In this document: positions 27,199 through 34,731 of the stretch, piece by piece
Layout: every line of letters begins with the position of its first letter
Numbering within the stretch: the first letter of the stretch is position 1
NCBI RefSeq assembly: GCF_021483235.1
Contig: NZ_JAKEEC010000005.1
Span: forward strand, 1-64,000
Reading direction: 5' to 3'
Source: Arthrobacter alkaliphilus
GTDB lineage: Bacteria; Actinomycetota; Actinomycetes; Actinomycetales; Micrococcaceae
DNA length: 64,000 nucleotides
Notes under the pieces: model-generated
The model's database searches: none
Told to the model about the DNA's origin: nothing
The model's input: only the letters and a program-made list of their open reading frames with translations
Program-made: the position numbers and the translations under genes

Positions 27199-28280
27199 CT
27201 TGCGGCGGCTACGGCCTGCAACCGCTCAAGTGGCACCATTCCCGCAAAGACGCGGCCGTCGTCGAGCATCAAGACAGTCACCAGGCTGGTCGTCAATGCG
27301 CGGCCACCCGCTACCGGCTGGGTGAGCTGCGCCAACATCGGCGCCGAACGGACGTCTGCCGGCACGGTGCCCGGGGGCAGGGCGACCACTGCGTCCCAAC
27401 CGGTGCCCGTGACTGTTGGCCGGACGGCTGGTGCCTTCACCGGCGGCGGCTGGCCGGACTTGCCCGGGAGGCCATGCAGTTGCGGTGTTGCCTTCTCTTC
27501 GACGGCGGCACCCCGGGGCGGGGTGAAATTGAACAAGGCGGCGTCTGGCGCCGACAGGGTCACGTCACTGAATGCGATCGAAAAGGCCGCTGCGGCGTGG
27601 TCCCGTGCCCGCACGTCGACGCCGAGCGGCAGGCCCGTGGCGGAGTCGACGGCGACTGTCACGGAATCGACGAGCGTGCCGGTAGTGCGCGGTTTGATTA
27701 CCAATTGGTAGGCGGTGCGGCCTGCCACCGTGGTTCCATCGCCCACGGTCACGTCAGTGGTGGGCCCGACGGCGGCGAGGAAGTGCCGGGCGACGGCGTC
27801 AGGCGTGGTCAGTCCCGGAGCCGGCGTCGCGTGCGGGGCCGCCGTGCGCGCAGGCTCTGCGGGCGCCGTCATGTGTGCCGCCGTGTTGTCGGCCGAGTTG
27901 TAGAGCCAGAGATCGCTGCCGTTGCGGACGAGGTCGCGCTCGGCGAGCATATCCATCACCTGGAACCTGGCCTTGGCAGGGCCGTCCAGGTAGACACGAA
28001 CCGTGTGCGAACCGCTCAAGAGCTCCATGACCGAAGCGGGGCCTTGGGTTGCCTTTGGTCCGGCGGAGGGAAGCTGGGGGAGCCCCAGATCGGAACTTTG
28101 CTGAAGTGTCCCGGACAGGGCATGGACGTCGGCCCGGCCGATCATCGCAATGACTTCCTCAGCCGTCTTGTGCGGCAGGCTGGTCGCGGCTCCTGCCTGG
28201 TAGGAACCAGCCAGGGCCGCCGCGGCCAGGGCTGCCGGAACCAGCGCGGCCGGCAACCAACGGAACCATGGGCGGGTCAT
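27195..28280 (-). CDS. Exported LolA-like (outer-membrane lipoprotein carrier-fold) protein
   Basis: A secreted protein of 361 aa. An N-terminal signal (TRPWFRWLPAALVPAALAAAALAG) is followed by a LolA/LppX-like beta region with VRVYLDGPAKARFQVMDMLAERDLVRNGSDLWLYNSADNTAAHM and later GRTAYQLVIKPRTTGTLVDSVTVAVDSATGLPLGVDVRA. Such domains carry lipid or lipoprotein in a beta half-barrel. The organism type lacks the outer membrane that LolA serves in Gram-negatives. Coupling to an ABC ATPase and permease suggests it handles a lipophilic substrate at the membrane surface (inference). ATG 28280 has GCGAGG just upstream. Confidence 0.8.
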   Translation of the reverse strand: MTRPWFRWLPAALVPAALAAAALAGSYQAGAATSLPHKTAEEVIAMIGRADVHALSGTLQQSSDLGLPQLPSAGPKATQGPASVMELLSGSHTVRVYLDGPAKARFQVMDMLAERDLVRNGSDLWLYNSADNTAAHMTAPAEPARTAAPHATPAPGLTTPDAVARHFLAAVGPTTDVTVGDGTTVAGRTAYQLVIKPRTTGTLVDSVTVAVDSATGLPLGVDVRARDHAAAAFSIAFSDVTLSAPDAALFNFTPPRGAAVEEKATPQLHGLPGKSGQPPPVKAPAVRPTVTGTGWDAVVALPPGTVPADVRSAPMLAQLTQPVAGGRALTTSLVTVLMLDDGRVFAGMVPLERLQAVAAAR

Positions 28281-28365
28281 GGCAACCTCGCGAACCATCC
28301 ACCATCGGAGAAGCTCATGGTTCCAGCGTACGCCTGGTACCTGAAGGGATCACCTGCCATCGCCC

Positions 28366-29259
28366 CTAAGCTTCCAGCGTCCTCCGCACGAAGTCCGCGC
28401 TCGGCCCTGAATAGGCGGCCACGAGGCGCTCGAACAGGGCGATTCCCGCCATGCCGGGCCAATCCACGGGAAGGAATTCCGCCGGCAGCCCCGGATCAAG
28501 GTACGGAATGATCCGCCAGCGGTCGATGCACCGGACATAACGGGCGAAGGCCTCGGCCGGGCCCGCGCCCCCGTCGGCACTGTTGCCTCTGCCGCCGTCG
28601 TCACTGCTGCCCCTGCCGCCGTCGTCTCGGCCGCCGTCGTCGGACGCCGTGCCGTGGTGCCTGATGAAGTCGCGATGCAGTTCCGCCACCGCCTCGAGGT
28701 CCCACCAGGTGGATGCGGCCTCGCGGAGGCTGCCGCCCACCATGGGGGTGTCCGTCACGAACACCGTGGCCATGCCGCGCAACTCCAGGTCCTCAAGGAT
28801 TTCCTCGACTTCCTCCCGCAGCGGGTCCGGGCAGATCCACAGCCCTGCTGCCACCGTGCCGCAGCCAATCCAGTGCAACCGCCGCCGCAACTGGTGCCGC
28901 TTTTCCCGTTCCGTTTCCGGAATGGAAAAGGACACGAGGCACCAGCGGTCCGCGGGGGACATCAGGCGGGGGGTGAAGATCCGCCGGTCGCCGCGGGCGA
29001 GCATTGCTGCCGCGCCCTCGGTGACGGCGAAACCGGGAACGCCCTGGCGCAGCTGCGGAAGGACGATGTCCTTTTTCTTCAACCGTGACAAGGCCGTGCG
29101 GGTAACAGCCGCGGTCACCCCGAGGGCCTCCATGAGGGCGATGATGTGCCTCGTGGCCATCCATCCGCCGGCATCGCGCAGGTACAGGCCGATCACTGTG
29201 CGAAGCAACGACGTCGTACTCCCCGGCCGGGAGTCCATGTCGTCGAGGACGGCACTCAC
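28366..29259 (-). CDS. PaaX-like transcriptional regulator
   Basis: A 297-residue regulator with the PaaX plan. An N-terminal winged helix (about residues 15-95) contains RTVIGLYLRDAGGWMATRHIIALMEALG and TALSRLKKKDIV. The PaaX C-terminal region includes RRRLHWIGCGTVAAGLWICPDP. A glycine/aspartate/arginine-rich linker of about 25 residues made of DDGGR-type repeats interrupts the C-terminal part before AEAFARYVRCIDRWR. The start overlaps the kynU stop by four bases, so it is the third gene of the kyn operon and may control it in response to a tryptophan catabolite (inference). Confidence 0.83.
   Translation of the reverse strand: MSAVLDDMDSRPGSTTSLLRTVIGLYLRDAGGWMATRHIIALMEALGVTAAVTRTALSRLKKKDIVLPQLRQGVPGFAVTEGAAAMLARGDRRIFTPRLMSPADRWCLVSFSIPETEREKRHQLRRRLHWIGCGTVAAGLWICPDPLREEVEEILEDLELRGMATVFVTDTPMVGGSLREAASTWWDLEAVAELHRDFIRHHGTASDDGGRDDGGRGSSDDGGRGNSADGGAGPAEAFARYVRCIDRWRIIPYLDPGLPAEFLPVDWPGMAGIALFERLVAAYSGPSADFVRRTLEA
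28575..28650 (-). repeat. Short tandem repeats encoding a DDGGR-rich linker
   Basis: Imperfect CCGCCGTCGT-type units recur on the plus strand within the PaaX-like gene. They encode a run of Asp-Asp-Gly-Gly-Arg blocks on the minus strand. Such units can gain or lose copies by slippage. Confidence 0.6.
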
Positions 29260-30494
29260 AGGAGTTCGCTGAGGGCATCCCGGATGGCGCTCACTCCCAG
29301 CTCAACCTCCGCGTAGCTGGTGCTGAGGGGCGAGAGCCCGATCCGCAGTCCATGCGGCGGACGGAAGTCCGGTATGACGCCCCGCTCCCAGAGTGCCTTG
29401 GTCACCTCGCCGAACAAGGGGTGGTCCACTGTGATGTGCGAGCCCCGCTCTGCGGGGTTGCGCGGGCTGACGATTTCGACGCCGAGGGGGACCAGCAGGT
29501 CCTCAGCCAAGGCGGCTGCGTACTCCGTCAGCTTGATGGACTTCTCCCGCACGGCGTCCATGCCCACTGATGCGATCAGCTCCACCATGTCCTTGAGCGG
29601 TTGCATGGCCAGCACCGGGGGAGTGCCGGTGATGAAGCTGCGGATCCCGCGTGCCGGTGTGTAGCTTTCCGCCATTCCGAAGGGGTTGTCGGCACCCATC
29701 CAGCCCCAGATCGGCTGCTGGAGGCGGTCCTGCTGCGAAGCGTTGACGTACGCGAACGCAGGGGAGCCCGGGCCGCCATTGAGGTATTTGTACGTGCAAC
29801 CGACTGCAAGGTCCACACCCCAGGCATCCAGTTCCAGCGGCACCGAACCCACCGAGTGGCACAGGTCCCAGAGCATGAGCGCTCCGGAGTCCTTGACCAT
29901 CGCGGTGATCGCCGCGGCATCGGCCAGGAAACCGGAACGGTACGCGACGTGGCTGAGCACGACGACGGCGGTCCGCTCGCCGAGCAGCCCTTCAAGGTCC
30001 GTAGTCCGGACGCCGCTGGCCGGATTGGAAGCGACCCATTTGATGCTGGCGCCCCTCTCGGCGGCGATGCCCTCGATGATGAAACGGTCCGTGGGGAAGT
30101 TGTCCCGGTCCACAACGATCTCATCGCGGCCCGCCTGGGCGTCGACCGCTGCCCGGATGAGCTTGTAGAGCAGGACGGACGTCGAATCGCCCACCGTCAC
30201 CTGGCCCGCGGCCGCGCCCAGTGTGACGACGCCGATCCGGTCGCCCACCGCGGTGGGCTCGTCCATCCACTGTTCGTCCCAGCCGCGGATCAGGCGGCTG
30301 CCCCATGCGTCCTCGACGAAGGATGCGAGCTTGACCGACGTTGCCTTGAGCGGCCTGCCGAGCGAGTTTCCGTCGAGGTAGGCGGTGAGCTGGCCGTCGG
30401 ACGGGACGTAAAAGGCCTCGCGCTGCCCGGCGAGGGGATCCGCCGCGTCGAGTTCGGCCGACGTTGGCCATTGCGTTTGCTGGGCGCTGTTCAT
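29256..30494 (-). CDS. kynU: Kynureninase
   Basis: A PLP enzyme of 412 aa that cleaves kynurenine (or 3-hydroxykynurenine) to anthranilate (or 3-hydroxyanthranilate) and alanine. Conserved family blocks are YLDGNSLGRPLKAT near the N-terminus, DSTSVLLYKL, LWDLCHSVGSVPLELD, the PLP lysine in GCTYKYLNGGPGSPAF, and PPHGLRIGLSPL near the end. The start has AGGAGAGAC directly upstream. It lies 41 bases after kynA and overlaps the regulator gene. No 3-hydroxyanthranilate genes are in the window, so the pathway continues elsewhere. Confidence 0.94.
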   Translation of the reverse strand: MNSAQQTQWPTSAELDAADPLAGQREAFYVPSDGQLTAYLDGNSLGRPLKATSVKLASFVEDAWGSRLIRGWDEQWMDEPTAVGDRIGVVTLGAAAGQVTVGDSTSVLLYKLIRAAVDAQAGRDEIVVDRDNFPTDRFIIEGIAAERGASIKWVASNPASGVRTTDLEGLLGERTAVVVLSHVAYRSGFLADAAAITAMVKDSGALMLWDLCHSVGSVPLELDAWGVDLAVGCTYKYLNGGPGSPAFAYVNASQQDRLQQPIWGWMGADNPFGMAESYTPARGIRSFITGTPPVLAMQPLKDMVELIASVGMDAVREKSIKLTEYAAALAEDLLVPLGVEIVSPRNPAERGSHITVDHPLFGEVTKALWERGVIPDFRPPHGLRIGLSPLSTSYAEVELGVSAIRDALSELL

Positions 30495-30535
30495 GTCTCT
30501 CCTGAAATGACCGATGGGGTTTCTTGGAATGCGGT

Positions 30536-31420
30536 TCAGTTGCCGATTTCGGTGCGCACGGCGTAGAGCTCCGGGAAGAAGGCCAGGTCAAGGGCCCTCT
30601 TGAGGAAGTCGACGCCTGAGGAACCGCCCGTACCCGCCTTGAAGCCGATGGTCCGCTGCACGGTACGCAAGTGGCGGAAGCGCCATGCGTGGAAATTGTC
30701 CTCGATGTCAACGAGGTCCTCGCAGGCCTCGTAGAAGCCCCAGGGCGTCGCTTCCGATTCGTAAATCTCGCGGAAGACCGGGACCAGGTCCTTCTGGAAC
30801 GTCCACGGTTCGCTCGTGTCACGTTCCAGGATTTCGGCGGGAACCGCATACCCGGCCCGGGCCAGCACCGCGAGGAAGGCGTCATACAGAGTCGGTTCTT
30901 CAAGGAGGGTGCTGAGCTGGCTGTGTGCCGCCGGATCGCTCTCGAAGACGCGGAGCATGCCGCGGTTCTTGTTGCCCAGCAGGAACTCGACCCCGCGGTA
31001 CTGGTAGGACTGGAAGCCTGACGAGCTGCCCAGGAAGCGCCGGAATTCGGAGTACTCGCGAGGCGTGAGCGTGCCCAGGACGGACCACTGCTCGGTCATG
31101 GTCCGCTGGATCGCCTTGACCCGGGCGATGCACTTGAGGGCTTTGGCAAGGTTGTCCACGTCAAGGAGCCGGCGGGCTTCAAGGAGCTCATGCAGGATCA
31201 GCTTGAGCCACAATTCGCTGGTCTGGTGCTGGATGATGAACAGCAACTCGTCATGGTGTTCCGGAGTGCTCAACGGGTGCTGGGCGTTGAGGAGGCGGTC
31301 AAGGTCCAGATACCCGCCGTAGGACATGGCCTGGCTGAAGTCGGTGCGGACCGATTCCTCGATGGGCCTGATGCCCCGGGCCCTGATGGTGCCTTCGGAG
31401 TGGCCGGTGCGGTTTTCCAT
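30536..31420 (-). CDS. kynA: Tryptophan 2,3-dioxygenase
   Basis: A heme enzyme of 294 aa that opens the indole ring of L-tryptophan to give N-formylkynurenine. The signature segments are present: HDELLFIIQHQTSELWLKLILHEL, SVLGTLTPREYSEFRRFLGSSSGFQSYQYRGVEFLLGNK and ACEDLVDIEDNFHAWRFRHLRTVQRTIGFKAGTGGSSG. The last block contains the heme-ligand region. It is the first gene of the kyn operon, and a promoter places transcription start at its ATG. The arylformamidase needed for the next step is not encoded nearby. Confidence 0.95.
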   Translation of the reverse strand: MENRTGHSEGTIRARGIRPIEESVRTDFSQAMSYGGYLDLDRLLNAQHPLSTPEHHDELLFIIQHQTSELWLKLILHELLEARRLLDVDNLAKALKCIARVKAIQRTMTEQWSVLGTLTPREYSEFRRFLGSSSGFQSYQYRGVEFLLGNKNRGMLRVFESDPAAHSQLSTLLEEPTLYDAFLAVLARAGYAVPAEILERDTSEPWTFQKDLVPVFREIYESEATPWGFYEACEDLVDIEDNFHAWRFRHLRTVQRTIGFKAGTGGSSGVDFLKRALDLAFFPELYAVRTEIGN

Positions 31421-31426
31421 GCATTG

Positions 31427-31454
31427 AGAATATCATTTCTGCGACGAGCGTCAA
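31427..31454 (-). promoter_or_regulatory. kynA promoter, leaderless type
   Basis: On the minus strand TTGACG (31449-31454) and TATTCT (31427-31432) are 16 bases apart. The -10 is followed by CAATGC and the kynA ATG at 31418-31420. Transcription should begin at or next to the start codon. Confidence 0.65.
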
Positions 31455-31533
31455 GATAGTGAATTTGAACATGGTCCCTCCGTCCGGCGCCTGCCGTACG
31501 CTGGCTATGTCGGCACCTACGGGAGGGGGCTGC

Positions 31534-32031
31534 ATGGCCACCGTGTCGCTGTATCTCGATGTGGACGGGGTGGTGAGCCCCGTCGGTCCCATGGGCTTCA
31601 CCGATTGGGGTACTGAATGGAAAATGGCCGACGCCGGAATCCTGGACGTGATGTACGCCGCGGAACTGGTCGACGAGCTCAATGGCCTGGCCGCGCACCC
31701 TGCGGCGAGGTTTGTTTGGCTGACCACGTGGCAGCGGCTCGCGCCCGAGTTCCTCTGCCCCGCCATCGGCCTCCGCGGTGAGCATTGGCCCGTCCTGAGC
31801 AGCGATGGCTGGGACCGGACCGCAGATTGGTGGAAGCTGGACGCCCTGCAGAAGGACGTCCAGGAATCCGGAGCCGAACGCATCGTTTGGATGGACGACC
31901 AGCTGAACCATGAAGCCGCGGCCCGGTCCTGGGCTGAATTCCTCGGCAACCGCGTGCTTTGGATCGCCCCGGACCCGCGGAGGGGGCTGACGAGGAGCGA
32001 GATCGCGACAGTCCGGCAATTCCTCGGCTGA
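31534..32031 (+). CDS. HAD-like hydrolase-fold protein, 165 aa
   Basis: A small protein with an N-terminal DxD motif (YLDVDGVVSP), a second-motif-like VWLTTWQRLAPEF and a C-terminal WMDDQLNHEA block, the order of HAD-superfamily motifs I, II and IV. Cap domains are missing. It resembles uncharacterised actinobacterial HAD proteins; no substrate can be given. ATG 31534 has GGGAGGGGG upstream. It is divergent from kynA. Confidence 0.75.
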   Translation: MATVSLYLDVDGVVSPVGPMGFTDWGTEWKMADAGILDVMYAAELVDELNGLAAHPAARFVWLTTWQRLAPEFLCPAIGLRGEHWPVLSSDGWDRTADWWKLDALQKDVQESGAERIVWMDDQLNHEAAARSWAEFLGNRVLWIAPDPRRGLTRSEIATVRQFLG

Positions 32032-32226
32032 GCCGGTTCCCCGGCCGGTCCCGGGCCACGCCAACGTTTGGCCACGCACGCAATGGCACGTAGGATTCTT
32101 AAGGTTTCACGCCTGCCATCGTTAATTCCGCCAGTGCATTCAGATGAACGGTTTCTGAACTGTTTGCGTCAGGCAGGCCCCGGAAAGTGGAACTGCGCAT
32201 CGTCGTCTCTGCAGATTGGGCACCAG

Positions 32227-33437
<1,211 letters not shown>

Positions 33438-33441
<4 letters not shown>

Positions 33442-33659
33442 AGTGGTTGGATCTGGCGCAAGTAGCCGGCGCGACGCTCGTGGCGGCGCTGCTCCTCGTG
33501 GTGCTGTATTCCCTCGGTGTCCGGCTGACGGCCGTCGCGGGCGACGCCCGGCAGAAGTCGCCGGTCTTGGTCCGGTCGCTTGCCTACGCGTGTTTCGCGG
33601 CCTGCGGAATCGCGGTGCTTTTCGGGATCTACCTGATCGTTCCGTACTTCTCGAAGTAG
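33438..33659 (+). CDS. Small membrane protein coupled to pit, 73 aa
   Basis: A two-helix membrane protein (VAGATLVAALLLVVLYSLGVRL and YACFAACGIAVLFGIYLIVPYF) starting at the ATG that overlaps the pit stop codon. The ATGA overlap is good evidence that it is translated with the transporter. No family name is recognised. It may be an accessory subunit (inference). Confidence 0.75.
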
Positions 33660-33683
33660 CTGTGAACGCCGCTGCCTGATGAG

Positions 33684-33689
33684 TAGGGT
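33684..33689 (+). promoter_or_regulatory. -10 element (TAGGGT), leaderless type
   Basis: TAGGGT is followed by GGGGCC and the ATG at 33696. Confidence 0.5.
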
Positions 33690-33695
33690 GGGGCC

Positions 33696-34292
33696 ATGGT
33701 GGATTTCCAGTATTACGTGGCGTCCTCGCTCGACGGGTTCATCGCCACGAAAGAGGACGATCTCGGCTGGCTGCTCCAGTTCGAAGACGCCGAGGGCGTC
33801 ACCGAAAGCTACGAAGACTTCATGGCCGGCATCGGCTGCATTGTCATGGGTGGCCAGACCTATCGCTGGCTCATGGAACATGAACCTGGCAAGTGGCCCT
33901 ACCCGGGTGTCCCATGCTGGATCTTCACCCACCGCGAGTACACCGCACCGGCCGGCGCGGACGTCACGTTCGTCCGTGGCGAGGTTGCGGAGTTCGCGCA
34001 GGACCTGATCTCCGACGCCGACGACAAGAACGTGTGGCTGGTTGGCGGCGGAAACCTCGTGGCCCAGTTCGCCAAGGCCGGCCTGCTGGACGAGATGATC
34101 GTCACGTTGATCCCGGTCGCGTTGGGCTCCGGCAAGCGGTTGCTTCCGGTAGAGAGCCCGACGGCGCCGCTTGAGTTGATCTCGTCCCGCACCCTCGGTG
34201 CCGCGGCAGTCGAGATGCGCTACAAGTTCCCCGCCCGCGCCGGTTCAGCGGGTCCTGTTCTCCCGGATCATGTTGGTAATACGGGCAGTTGA
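33696..34292 (+). CDS. Dihydrofolate reductase-like (RibD C-terminal) protein
   Basis: A 198-residue protein of the RibD_C/DHFR-like fold. It has the opening YYVASSLDGFIATKEDDLGWL, the nucleotide loop GCIVMGGQTYRWLM, and NVWLVGGGNLVAQFAKAGLLDEM. Members reduce pteridine- or pyrimidine-type substrates with NADPH, but this group is mostly uncharacterised. The last 16 codons overlap, on the opposite strand, the end of the convergent thioesterase gene. Confidence 0.85.
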   Translation: MVDFQYYVASSLDGFIATKEDDLGWLLQFEDAEGVTESYEDFMAGIGCIVMGGQTYRWLMEHEPGKWPYPGVPCWIFTHREYTAPAGADVTFVRGEVAEFAQDLISDADDKNVWLVGGGNLVAQFAKAGLLDEMIVTLIPVALGSGKRLLPVESPTAPLELISSRTLGAAAVEMRYKFPARAGSAGPVLPDHVGNTGS

Positions 34293-34712
34293 CAGCCGCC
34301 GGCCGTGATCGTCGGTCATGACGATCTCATGGGTGGCGAGCGTGCCGCCCAAGTGGATGGCCGTGCAGGTGCCGGTGACCAGGCCGCTCGCTATGGAGCG
34401 GTGGTGGGTGGCGCCCACTTCGATTCCCACCACGTGGCGTCCGGCGCCGGCATGCAGGGCAGCAGCAAAGGAGCCAAGAGTCTCGGCGAGGACCACATGC
34501 GCCCCGCCGTGGAGGATCCCGGCAACCTGGGTATTGCCTTCGACCGGCATGGTGGCGACGGTCCTTTCAGGGCTCAGTTCCAGGAACTTGATGCCCATCT
34601 TCGTTACGAGGGAGCCCACGCCGTAGCGGGAAAGCCAGCCGTGCAACTCCTGCGGAACCCCGGCGGCATTGAGTTCGTCGGTGAACGGTCCCGGCGTGAA
34701 ATTGTCCATCAT
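34245..34712 (-). CDS. PaaI-family hot-dog thioesterase
   Basis: A 155-residue hot-dog protein with the PaaI pattern: GIKFLELSPERTVATMPVEGNTQVAGILHGGAHVVLAETLGSFAA, in which the HGG turn and the following acidic residue form the acyl-CoA thioesterase site, then VVGIEVGATHHRSIASG. ATG 34712 and the next codon's ATG are both possible starts. It is divergent from polA with only 19 bases between the two start codons. Confidence 0.87.
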   Translation of the reverse strand: MMDNFTPGPFTDELNAAGVPQELHGWLSRYGVGSLVTKMGIKFLELSPERTVATMPVEGNTQVAGILHGGAHVVLAETLGSFAAALHAGAGRHVVGIEVGATHHRSIASGLVTGTCTAIHLGGTLATHEIVMTDDHGRRLSTARITNMIRENRTR

Positions 34713-34718
34713 GGCAAC

Positions 34719-34724
34719 TAGGCT
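34719..34724 (+). promoter_or_regulatory. polA -10 element (TAGGCT), leaderless type
   Basis: TAGGCT is followed by seven bases and the GTG start of polA at 34732. The element lies within the 19-base divergent gap. Confidence 0.5.
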
Positions 34725-34731
34725 GGCACCT

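Noticed and set aside
27165-28511. 448-codon open frame antisense to the LolA-like gene
   Set aside because: Cys/Arg/Gly-rich composition typical of antisense GC frames; crosses two genes.
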